The notes under the pieces are model-generated. The model searched no databases, was not told the DNA's origin, and worked only from the letters and a program-made list of their open reading frames with translations. Shown here in pieces: positions 7,230 through 13,977 of a stretch of 14,828 nucleotides of DNA. The stretch is taken from contig NZ_JAYGHV010000302.1 in assembly GCF_034932145.1 (NCBI RefSeq), forward strand, positions 1 to 14,828, given 5' to 3'. Numbering within the stretch: position 1 is the stretch's first letter; each line of letters opens with the position of its first letter. The stretch is from CCY15215 sp034932145. GTDB taxonomy: Bacteria; Cyanobacteriota; Cyanobacteriia; Cyanobacteriales; Spirulinaceae. The position numbers and the translations under genes are program-made.

Positions 7230-7925
7230 ATGCAGGAACTTGCAGTTCGTCCGACATTTGATTTTACAAGCGAAACTTACAAAGACGCATATAGCCGCAT
7301 CAATGCCATTGTGATTGAAGGGGAGCGAGAAGCCCACAGCAATTACCTCTCCATGGGCGAACTGTTACCCGACTATAAAGATGAGTTAGTCAAACTCGCC
7401 AAAATGGAGAAACGCCATGAAAAAGGGTTCACCGCTTGCGGCAACAACCTGAAAGTTACTCCGGATATGGACTTTGCTAGAGAGTATTTTTCTCAACTCC
7501 ACGGCAATTTCCAAAACGCCTATGCCCAAGGAAAACTCGTCACCTGCTTCCTGATTCAATCTTTAATTATTGAAGCCTTTGCGATCGCCGCCTACCATAA
7601 ATATATCCCCGTCGCCGATGACTTCGCCAAAAAAATTACGGAAAAAGTTGTCCAAGACGAATACACCCACCTCAATTTCGGAGAAAAATGGCTGCAAGCG
7701 CATTTTGAAGAAGCCAAAACAGAACTCGAGGAAGCCAACAAGCAAAACCTGCCCCTCGTTTGGAAAATGCTCAACCAAGTCACTGATGATGCTCTTGTTC
7801 TCGGCATGGAAAAAGAAGAACTGATCGAAGACTTCATGATGAGTTACGGTGATGCTCTAGCCAATATCGGCTTCTCCCCCCGCGAACTCATGAAAATGTC
7901 TGCTTATGGCTTGAGTGCTGCTTAA
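7230..7925 (+). CDS. ado: Aldehyde-deformylating oxygenase (alkane synthase)
   Basis: Ferritin-like di-iron enzyme that converts a Cn fatty aldehyde to the Cn-1 alkane plus formate, using O2 and electrons from ferredoxin. At 231 residues it has the family's exact usual length. All six metal ligands sit at the canonical positions: E32 in GEREAHSNY, E60 and H63 in KMEKRHEKG, E115 in LIIEAFAIAAY, E144 and H147 in VVQDEYTHLNF. The conserved cysteine (C70) in FTACGNNL is also present. A weak AGGAGA (7214-7219) precedes the ATG. The gene is first of the hydrocarbon block, but a strong hairpin follows its stop, so it is probably largely monocistronic. Its partner aar lies 145 nt downstream. Confidence 0.97.
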   Translation: MQELAVRPTFDFTSETYKDAYSRINAIVIEGEREAHSNYLSMGELLPDYKDELVKLAKMEKRHEKGFTACGNNLKVTPDMDFAREYFSQLHGNFQNAYAQGKLVTCFLIQSLIIEAFAIAAYHKYIPVADDFAKKITEKVVQDEYTHLNFGEKWLQAHFEEAKTELEEANKQNLPLVWKMLNQVTDDALVLGMEKEELIEDFMMSYGDALANIGFSPRELMKMSAYGLSAA

Positions 7926-7945
7926 TCAAACCCTTGAAAAACCAT

Positions 7946-7980
7946 AAATAGGGGCAATCCGATGCGATCGCCCCTATTTT
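7946..7980 (+). terminator. Terminator-like hairpin between ado and aar
   Basis: AAATAGGGGC (7946-7955) pairs perfectly with GCCCCTATTT (7970-7979), a 10-bp stem with a 14-nt loop, ending in a short T run. It begins 20 nt after the ado stop. The right arm starts inside a HIP1 site (GCGATCGC), and the loop can form a small inner hairpin. The A tract on the left and T tract on the right mean it could also act in the opposite direction. It probably ends or thins out the ado transcript before aar. Confidence 0.75.
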
Positions 7981-8070
7981 GCGACCAAATTTTGCTACCA
8001 TCTTAGAAAGTCTTTACTTTTTTTTAACTTTAGATTAACGCCCGATACGAGGTTTCATAGCGAGCAATCA

Positions 8071-9102
8071 ATGTTTGGTCTTATCGGTCATCTTACTAGC
8101 CTAGAACACGCTCAAGCCGTTGCCCACAAACTCGGGTATCCCGAATATGGCAATCAAGGATTAGACTTTTGGTGTTCCGCGCCCCCGCAAATCATCGATG
8201 ATATTACTGTCAAGAGCATAACAGGACAAACGATTCAAGGAAAATACGTTGAATCGTGCTTTCTGCCAGAAATGCTCTCTCAAAAACGTATTAAAACTGC
8301 CATTCGGAAAATTCTCAATGCGATGGCTTGCGCGCAAAAAAACAATATTGAAATTACAGCCCTTGGTGGATTTTCCTCCATCATTTTCGAGAATTTCAAT
8401 CTTAAACAAAACAAGCAAGTGCGCGGTGTAGAACTAGATTTTTCCCACTTCACCACCGGAAATACCCACACGGCTTATATTATCTGTCGGCAAGTGGAAG
8501 CAGCATCTCAAGCAATTGGCATTGACCTTGCTCAAGCAACGGTTGCGGTTTGTGGGGCAACAGGAGACATTGGCAGTGGCGTTTGTCGCTGGCTCGATCG
8601 CAAGACCAATGTACAAGAGCTATTGTTAATTGCTCGCAACCAAGAACGCTTGCAAAACCTGCAAAATGAATTGGGAAGAGGAAAAATACTCAGCCTGGAA
8701 GAAGCATTACCCCTTGCCGATATTGTCGTTTGGGTTGCCAGTATGCCTCGAGGCATAGATATTGGGGAAATTCCTCTGAAAAATCCCTGTTTATTGATTG
8801 ATGGGGGCTATCCCAAAAATCTAGATACAAAAATCCAACAGCCTGGGGTTCATATCCTCAAAGGGGGTATTGTTGAACATTCCCTCGATATCGACTGGAA
8901 AATCATGGAAATCGTGGAAATGGATTCTCCCGATCGCCAGTTATTCGCCTGTTTTGCTGAAGGAATGCTCTTGGAATTTGAGAAGTGGCACACCAATTTC
9001 TCTTGGGGACGCAATCAAATCACTGTCGAAAAAATGGAGAAAATTGGCGCAGTCTCTATTAAACATGGCTTCAAACCCTATTTACTGAAAACTGGTAACT
9101 GA
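8071..9102 (+). CDS. aar: Long-chain acyl-ACP reductase
   Basis: NADPH-dependent enzyme that reduces long-chain acyl-ACP (or acyl-CoA) to the fatty aldehyde used by ADO, via an acyl-thioester on a cysteine. The 343-aa length is normal. The start MFGLIGHLTSLEHAQAVA is diagnostic of the family. A Rossmann motif GATGDIGSG lies at 162-170, and the active-site cysteine is C294 in LFACFAEGML, the position known from the Synechococcus enzyme. WVASMP (221-226) and LLIDGGYP (241-248) are also family-typical. The ATG has no clear Shine-Dalgarno sequence. I could not find a convincing promoter in the 90 nt after the ado terminator. accA begins 3 nt after the stop, so the two are co-transcribed, tying aldehyde formation to malonyl-CoA supply. 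Confidence 0.96.
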   Translation: MFGLIGHLTSLEHAQAVAHKLGYPEYGNQGLDFWCSAPPQIIDDITVKSITGQTIQGKYVESCFLPEMLSQKRIKTAIRKILNAMACAQKNNIEITALGGFSSIIFENFNLKQNKQVRGVELDFSHFTTGNTHTAYIICRQVEAASQAIGIDLAQATVAVCGATGDIGSGVCRWLDRKTNVQELLLIARNQERLQNLQNELGRGKILSLEEALPLADIVVWVASMPRGIDIGEIPLKNPCLLIDGGYPKNLDTKIQQPGVHILKGGIVEHSLDIDWKIMEIVEMDSPDRQLFACFAEGMLLEFEKWHTNFSWGRNQITVEKMEKIGAVSIKHGFKPYLLKTGN

Positions 9103-9105
9103 ATA

Positions 9106-10089
9106 ATGCCCGCAACACAGAATCGACCATTTTTATTGGATTTTGAAAAACCTCTGAAGGAATTGGAATCGAAGATCGACCAAATTCGCGAACTTGCCCG
9201 GGAAAATAATGTTGATGTTTCTCAAGAAATTCGCGACTTGGAAGCTAAGGCGGAACAGTTACGAGAGGAAATTTTTAGTACCCTCAGTCCTTCCCAACGG
9301 CTCAAACTCGCCCGTCATCCCCGTCGCCCCTCGACTTTGGATTATATTCAAGCCATTAGCGATGATTGGCTCGAACTCCACGGCGATCGCGGCGGTTATG
9401 ACGACCCTGCCCTAGTTGGCGGTGTAGGGCGTTTGGGGGGAATGCCCGTGGTGATGATGGGACACCAAAAAGGCCGAGATACAAAAGATAATGTCGCTCG
9501 CAATTTTGGCATGGCTTCCCCAGGAGGCTATCGCAAAGCCATCCGTTTAATGGAACACGCCAACCGCTTCCGAATGCCAATTTTAACCTTTATTGATACC
9601 CCTGGTGCTTGGGCAGGAGTCGAAGCGGAGGAATTAGGACAGGGAGAAGCGATCGCCTATAATCTTCGGGAAATGTTTAGTTTTGATGTTCCCATTCTCT
9701 GTACTGTCATTGGTGAAGGAGGATCCGGGGGCGCATTGGGTATTGGTGTTGGCGATCGCCTCCTCATGTTTGAACACGCCGTCTATACCGTCGCTACCCC
9801 TGAAGCCTGTGCCGCTATTCTTTGGAAAGATGCGGGAAAAGCCCCTCAAGCGGCAGCAGCCCTGAAAATCACCGCTCGAGATTTAAAAGATTTGGGCATT
9901 CTTGATATTATTCTTCCCGAACCCTCCAGTGGCGCTCATGCCGATCCCCTCGGGGCTGCGGGTATTCTCAAAGAAGCGCTAGAACAGAATCTAGAAACCC
10001 TATTAACCCTCACTCCTCAACAGCGAAAAGATTTGCGCTACCAAAAATTTCGGCAAATTGGCAAATTTAATTTGGGAAATGGAGAGTAG
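9106..10089 (+). CDS. accA: Acetyl-CoA carboxylase carboxyltransferase, alpha subunit
   Basis: Alpha subunit of the carboxyltransferase half of acetyl-CoA carboxylase, which transfers CO2 from biotin to acetyl-CoA to make malonyl-CoA for fatty acid synthesis. It acts in the cytoplasm with AccD, AccB and AccC. Length (327 aa) is normal. The coiled N-terminus (~18-60) is followed by GMASPGGYRKAIRLMEHANR (135-154), FIDTPGAWAGVEAEELGQGE (162-181) and GEGGSGGALGIGVGDRL (203-219), which shape the carboxybiotin/acyl-CoA site. TPEACAAILWKDAGKAPQAA completes the family signature. It sits 3 nt behind aar. The other acc genes are not in this window, which is usual in cyanobacteria. Confidence 0.97.
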   Translation: MPATQNRPFLLDFEKPLKELESKIDQIRELARENNVDVSQEIRDLEAKAEQLREEIFSTLSPSQRLKLARHPRRPSTLDYIQAISDDWLELHGDRGGYDDPALVGGVGRLGGMPVVMMGHQKGRDTKDNVARNFGMASPGGYRKAIRLMEHANRFRMPILTFIDTPGAWAGVEAEELGQGEAIAYNLREMFSFDVPILCTVIGEGGSGGALGIGVGDRLLMFEHAVYTVATPEACAAILWKDAGKAPQAAAALKITARDLKDLGILDIILPEPSSGAHADPLGAAGILKEALEQNLETLLTLTPQQRKDLRYQKFRQIGKFNLGNGE

Positions 10090-10098
10090 GGAATCAAT

Positions 10099-10114
10099 TC
10101 CTGATTATTCAGGA
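10099..10114 (+). other. Weak hairpin after accA
   Basis: TCCTGA and TCAGGA form a 6-bp stem around TTAT, 9 nt after the accA stop. No T tract follows. It may stabilise the 3' end of the aar-accA message but is weak as a terminator. Confidence 0.3.
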
Positions 10115-10126
10115 CTAATCTCAAAC

Positions 10127-10135
10127 TGCTATACT
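10127..10135 (+). promoter_or_regulatory. Possible extended -10 promoter for SDR-folE
   Basis: TGCTATACT matches the extended -10 form TGn-TATAnT and lies about 85 nt before the SDR start. The nearest upstream -35 candidate, TTCAGG at 10108-10113 (16-nt spacing), is poor. If real, it gives the SDR and folE their own transcript besides read-through from accA. Confidence 0.4.
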
Positions 10136-10218
10136 AAGAAAAGTAACATTTGTTTACAATATTTTTGGTTCGAGAAATTAGCTTGCTATTTCTCTAGAGC
10201 CTTAGCTGTAAAGGTTTG

Positions 10219-10947
10219 ATGAATTACAAATCAAGTAAAAATCGTGCTGCGATCACTGGTGCGAGTAGCGGTATTGGGAAGGCGACTGCTCTAGCTTTTG
10301 CCGGAGCCGGAATTGACGTTGCTTTGGTCAGTCGTTCCCGAGAGAAACTTCAAGCTGTTGTTGAAGAAGCACAAGCATTAGGAGTTGAAGCTAAAGCCTA
10401 CGTTGTAGACTTAGCCAAAATCGAGAATGTCAGAACAGAAATAGAGGCGATCGCCGCCGATTTCGCTCCTATTGATATTTTGGTTAATAATGCAGGTATG
10501 GGCTACACGGGAACATTAAGTGAAACTTCTCTAGCAGATTGGCAGCAGGTTCTCGACCTCAATCTCACAAGTGTGTTCCAAGCTATTGTTGGTATTTTAC
10601 CCTCCATGCGCGATCGCGGCAAAGGCACAATTATCAATGTTGCCTCGATCGCCGGAAAAACTCCCTTCCCCGGTTGGGGTGCTTACAGTGTCAGTAAAGC
10701 CGGATTAATAGCTCTCTCAAAAACCTTAGCGGCTGAAGAACGTCCGAATGGTATTCGCGTCGTTACATTTTCTCCAGGTGCGGTAAACACTCCCATTTGG
10801 GATACCGAAACAGTGAGCGCCGATTTAGATCGCGCTGCCATGCTGACCCCAGAAACTGTCGCTCAATCCATTCTTCATACTGCCTTGTTACCCGATGGGG
10901 CGGCGATCGAAGATATTACCTTAATGCCCAGTGGTGGTGCTTTTTAA
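10219..10947 (+). CDS. Short-chain dehydrogenase/reductase (SDR)
   Basis: NAD(P)-dependent oxidoreductase of the classical SDR family, 242 aa from the ATG at 10219; a TTG one codon upstream is less likely. The cofactor motif TGASSGIG is at 13-20, NNAG at 90-93, and the catalytic set S143, Y156 and K160 (YSVSK) is complete, with N115 in the LDLNL stretch. SRSREK (38-43), with basic residues just after beta-strand 2, suggests NADPH preference. I recall an SDR gene in the same place beside ado-aar-accA in Synechococcus elongatus, so the link is probably conserved. Substrate is unknown: 3-ketoacyl-ACP reductase (FabG-like), fatty aldehyde reductase and sepiapterin-type reductase (given folE next door) all remain possible. 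AAGG ends only 4 nt before the ATG. Confidence 0.9.
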   Translation: MNYKSSKNRAAITGASSGIGKATALAFAGAGIDVALVSRSREKLQAVVEEAQALGVEAKAYVVDLAKIENVRTEIEAIAADFAPIDILVNNAGMGYTGTLSETSLADWQQVLDLNLTSVFQAIVGILPSMRDRGKGTIINVASIAGKTPFPGWGAYSVSKAGLIALSKTLAAEERPNGIRVVTFSPGAVNTPIWDTETVSADLDRAAMLTPETVAQSILHTALLPDGAAIEDITLMPSGGAF

Positions 10948-10998
10948 GAGTTTTTTACCAGCGCTACCTCCCTATTCAGATTTTTCCCTAACTTTACC

Positions 10999-11724
10999 AT
11001 GACTATTGCTACTTCTAACGGGGCTAACCCTTCTAATTCTTCTACTTTCAATAGCAACAATCTTTCGAGTCAGAGTTCCCACCGAGAGATGCTAAGTTGT
11101 CCCGATCGCATTACTCACAATGGCCAACCGGCTGAAGTTCGCCCCGTCTCAGAAGAAGCCAAAGTTGAGATGATGGATGCCGTGCGAAAAATATTGGAAG
11201 GAGTAGGAGAAGATCCCGAACGAGAAGGACTCCTAAAAACACCTAAGCGCGTGGCAGAAGCCATGCAATTTCTCACCCAAGGATACAACCAATCTTTAGA
11301 AAAGCTCGTCAACGGTGCCATTTTTGACGAGGGACACAATGAGATGGTACTGGTGCGAGATATTGATTTCTTTAGCCTCTGCGAACATCATATGTTGCCT
11401 TTTATGGGACGCGCTCATGTTGCCTATATTCCCAATCAAAAGGTGGTTGGATTAAGTAAATTGGCTCGCATTGTAGAAATGTATTCGCGTCGCCTGCAAG
11501 TTCAAGAAAGATTAACTCGCCAAGTGGCTGAAGCGATCCAGGAAATTTTAGATCCCCAAGGGGTTGCGGTTGTCATGGAAGCCTCTCATATGTGTATGTC
11601 CATGCGCGGCGTGCAAAAACCCGGTTCTTGGACGGTGACAAGTGCCATGATTGGTGTCTTTCAAGATGAACAAAAAACTCGCGAAGAGTTCTTAAGTTTA
11701 ATTCGCCATCAACCTAGTTTTTAG
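10999..11724 (+). CDS. folE: GTP cyclohydrolase I
   Basis: Zinc enzyme that opens GTP to 7,8-dihydroneopterin triphosphate, the first step toward tetrahydrofolate and, in cyanobacteria, pterin glycosides. The protein has 241 residues. The first ~50 are Ser/Asn-rich and probably disordered, which accounts for the length over the E. coli enzyme (222 aa). The catalytic core shows LCEHHMLPF with zinc ligands C128 and H131, the third ligand C199 in ASHMCMSMRG, and GLSKLARIVEMYSRRLQVQE (151-170). The invariant TSAMIGVF follows. The start ATG lies 51 nt after the SDR stop without a strong ribosome binding site, and co-transcription with the SDR is likely. The gene converges on trpF across a hairpin. 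Confidence 0.96.
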   Translation: MTIATSNGANPSNSSTFNSNNLSSQSSHREMLSCPDRITHNGQPAEVRPVSEEAKVEMMDAVRKILEGVGEDPEREGLLKTPKRVAEAMQFLTQGYNQSLEKLVNGAIFDEGHNEMVLVRDIDFFSLCEHHMLPFMGRAHVAYIPNQKVVGLSKLARIVEMYSRRLQVQERLTRQVAEAIQEILDPQGVAVVMEASHMCMSMRGVQKPGSWTVTSAMIGVFQDEQKTREEFLSLIRHQPSF

Positions 11725-11733
11725 ATGAGGGAT

Positions 11734-11770
11734 AAGGAAGTGGCGATCGGTAACGATCCTTCATTTCCTT
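11734..11770. terminator. Long hairpin between convergent folE and trpF
   Basis: Left arm 11734-11749 and right arm 11754-11770 flank a GTAA loop. The outer ten positions pair (AAGGAAGTGG with CTTCATTTCCTT, two G-T wobbles), a small bulge follows, and five inner pairs (GATCG/CGATC) close the loop. It starts 9 nt after the folE stop and overlaps the last codons and stop of trpF. Neither side has a proper T tract, so termination in either direction is plausible but not certain. Confidence 0.45.
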
Positions 11771-12387
11771 AATTTGGCAAACAATTCGGCAACTTTGTTT
11801 AAATCTTTATTCCCTGGCGATCGCTCTACTCCACTGGATAAGTCAATGCCATTAGGGTTTATTTGACTGAGGGCTGCCAGAATATTATCTGGCGCGAGTC
11901 CTCCCGCTAAAAACCAAGGCTTTGTAGATTGAAAATCTTGTAATAGTTGCCAATCAAGGGTTTTTCCCGTTCCTCCCCGTTGATGGGGGTGATAGGCATC
12001 AAGGAGCAGAGTATCGATCGCCGAGGAATAATTGTTGGCGCGATCGAGATCCGTCGGGTCTTTGATCCGCAAGGCTTTAATTAATTCTATTTTGGGAAGA
12101 TGTTGGCGCAGTTGCAGGCAAAATTCTGGAGACTCATCGCCGTGGAGTTGAACGCCAGTAAGCCCTGTAGTGTTCGCGATCGCCGCGATCGCCTCAATAT
12201 CGGTATTGACAAAAACGCCGATTTTATCAATGTCTGGGGGGAGTTGTGGGATAATAGCGCTCATGTTCCGAGGCGAAAGATAGCGCGGCGATTGTTCAGC
12301 GCAGATAAATCCGAGTGCTGTCGCTCCTAATTCCGCGATCGCGCGCCCCTGCTTTGCTTCAGTAATGCCACAAATTTTAATCCGCAT
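11761..12387 (-). CDS. trpF: Phosphoribosylanthranilate isomerase
   Basis: Cytoplasmic (beta/alpha)8-barrel enzyme of tryptophan synthesis that isomerises N-(5'-phosphoribosyl)anthranilate to the deoxyribulose form by an Amadori rearrangement. The 208-aa protein begins MRIKICGIT, carrying the general-base cysteine C6. The general acid is D130 in TLLLDAYHP. GVFVNTD (57-63), GVQLHGDE (78-85), the GGTGKTLDW loop (138-146), LAGGL and GIDLSSGVERSPGNKD (phosphate-binding end) complete the family pattern. It stands alone, as trp genes usually do in cyanobacteria. The start at 12387 lies 18 nt from the heptamer repeat array, on the other side of which the serine hydrolase gene diverges. Confidence 0.96.
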   Translation of the reverse strand: MRIKICGITEAKQGRAIAELGATALGFICAEQSPRYLSPRNMSAIIPQLPPDIDKIGVFVNTDIEAIAAIANTTGLTGVQLHGDESPEFCLQLRQHLPKIELIKALRIKDPTDLDRANNYSSAIDTLLLDAYHPHQRGGTGKTLDWQLLQDFQSTKPWFLAGGLAPDNILAALSQINPNGIDLSSGVERSPGNKDLNKVAELFAKLRK

Positions 12388-12404
12388 TTTTCCCTAATTT
12401 TATC

Positions 12405-12467
12405 GCAAATTGCAAATTGCAAATTAATAATTAATAATTGATAATTAATAATTGCTAACTAATAATC
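12405..12467. repeat. Nine-unit heptanucleotide repeat array (STRR-like)
   Basis: The sequence keeps a strict 7-nt period for 63 nt: GCAAATT three times (12405-12425), then AATAATT, AATAATT, GATAATT, AATAATT, GCTAACT and AATAATC. The last unit ends one base before the ATG of the serine hydrolase gene. It resembles the short tandemly repeated repetitive (STRR) heptamers known from filamentous cyanobacteria. It fills most of the 81-nt gap between divergent trpF and the hydrolase gene, so it must lie in or beside both promoters and leaves no room for a normal ribosome binding site. Confidence 0.85.
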
Positions 12468-12468
12468 A

Positions 12469-13971
12469 ATGCCCCCCGACGACTCATTTCGCAGAAAGAG
12501 AAAGCGCCCTCGAGATCGTTCTTTGCCTTCGCTCAATTCAGTTAAACACAAGGCTCAAAGTCAAAACAACCGAGATCGGGCGTTACCACCTGCATCACCT
12601 CCCTTCGAGCCCAGTAAGTTTCCCGAATTTCCCAAGCGGTTGCGCCCATTGCGATCGAATCGTTCTCGTTTGCGAAGCACTCGTAGTAATGTAACAGGCG
12701 ATCGCGATATTGCTCCAGTCCAACCGACTGAGTTTAATTCCTCGCGAGAAGGCGATCGGGCTGGGTTGCCCAGAAGACAACCATCAAATCGCCCCTCGTC
12801 TTCACGTCAACGGGAGCCATTATCGGCACAGGAGCGTTGGGAAGCGCGGGTTAATAATACTTCTGCTCTTGCCGTTGTGTCGAAGCCGTCAGCTTCTTCT
12901 CCTTCTTTTTCTTATTTACTCTTGTTGTATGGAGTCCGCTTTGTCATCTTGGGGATCGGGTTAGGCGCGATCGCGGGAACGTTGATCGCCACAATTGCCC
13001 CATACCGTCAAATCGATCGGGTACAAGCATCGATTTCATCTCCAGAAGAAAAAGAGTTCGATCCCTTAGCTGCTGCTTTATCTGTGCCATTAGGGGAGGA
13101 AATCCTACCGCTCAAAACTAAAATTGAGGCGATCGCCCAGCAAAATCCTCGCTACGATCTGGGAGTATTTTTACTGGATTTGGACACAAAAGCCTACGTT
13201 AATTGGCAAGGAATCAAACAGTTTTCTGCGGCGAGTACCATTAAAGCTCCCATTTTGGTTGCTTTTTTTCAAGAGATTGATGCTCGTCAAGTGCGCCTTA
13301 ACGAAACATTAATTATGGATGAAGAGTCAAGGGTGGGAGAAGCTGGGCGAATGCAATACCAACCGGTGGGTAGTAAGTTTTCGGCCAAGGAAACGGTGGA
13401 AAAAATGATTGTTGTCAGTGACAATACGGCAACTAACATGATTATCAAACGTTTAGGAGGGATTGAAGCTCTTAATCGTCGTTTTCTCGAATGGGGGCTA
13501 ACCTCCACAACCATGAGGGAACTTCTCCCAGATGTTAGCGGCACAAATTTAACCAGTCCTGTCGATCTGGCCAATGTTTTAGTAATGGTCAATCAAGGGA
13601 AGTTAGTGTCATTGCGATCGCGCGATCGGTTGCTCAACATTATGAAGCAAGTTGAAAATCGACAGTTATTACCGCAAGGATTAGAACCAGGAGCAAGTAT
13701 TGCTCATAAAACAGGGAATATTGGTTCTTTAATTGCTGATGCGGGTTTAATTGACACGCCAACAGGAAAGCGTTATATTATCGTTGTTATGGTTAAACGA
13801 GAATATAATGATCCCCAGGCTCAGGAGTTAATTAAACAAATCTCTAGGGAGACATATCAGTATTTTAATCAGAGGACACCCACTCCCAATACCACAATTG
13901 TGCCAAGAGAAGAGAGAGAGTCTGTTGCATTGAAACATTCAGCAAATATCGAAGGTTTTAGAGATCGTTAA
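12469..13971 (+). CDS. Membrane-anchored class A beta-lactamase-like serine hydrolase
   Basis: 500-aa protein of the penicillin-binding/beta-lactamase superfamily. A very basic, Arg/Ser/Pro-rich, probably disordered tail spans ~1-145. One membrane segment (~148-177) follows, which would leave the tail in the cytoplasm and the enzyme in the periplasm. The catalytic domain has all three superfamily motifs: S256-T-I-K259 (nucleophile serine), S317-D-N319 and K414-T-G416. The glutamate matching Glu166 of class A enzymes may be E351 in MRELLPD, but the omega-loop is short and differs from the EPELN form, so real lactam hydrolysis is doubtful. Cell-wall amide hydrolysis or a regulatory role is as likely. 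No internal ATG exists before residue 283, so the long tail is not easily removed by re-annotation, except through GTG or TTG starts. A TPR gene follows after 6 nt. Confidence 0.85.
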   Translation: MPPDDSFRRKRKRPRDRSLPSLNSVKHKAQSQNNRDRALPPASPPFEPSKFPEFPKRLRPLRSNRSRLRSTRSNVTGDRDIAPVQPTEFNSSREGDRAGLPRRQPSNRPSSSRQREPLSAQERWEARVNNTSALAVVSKPSASSPSFSYLLLLYGVRFVILGIGLGAIAGTLIATIAPYRQIDRVQASISSPEEKEFDPLAAALSVPLGEEILPLKTKIEAIAQQNPRYDLGVFLLDLDTKAYVNWQGIKQFSAASTIKAPILVAFFQEIDARQVRLNETLIMDEESRVGEAGRMQYQPVGSKFSAKETVEKMIVVSDNTATNMIIKRLGGIEALNRRFLEWGLTSTTMRELLPDVSGTNLTSPVDLANVLVMVNQGKLVSLRSRDRLLNIMKQVENRQLLPQGLEPGASIAHKTGNIGSLIADAGLIDTPTGKRYIIVVMVKREYNDPQAQELIKQISRETYQYFNQRTPTPNTTIVPREERESVALKHSANIEGFRDR

Positions 13972-13977
13972 TCAACT

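Noticed and set aside
11761..12387. Isolated trpF as evidence of a broken trp operon
   Set aside because: trp genes are normally scattered in cyanobacteria, and all catalytic residues are intact.
12405..12467. Repeat array considered as CRISPR
   Set aside because: Units are 7 nt with no spacers and there are no cas genes in the window.
12469..13971. Serine hydrolase read as an antibiotic-resistance gene
   Set aside because: Only generic superfamily motifs are present and the omega-loop is atypical. The chromosomal housekeeping setting gives no sign of a resistance element.
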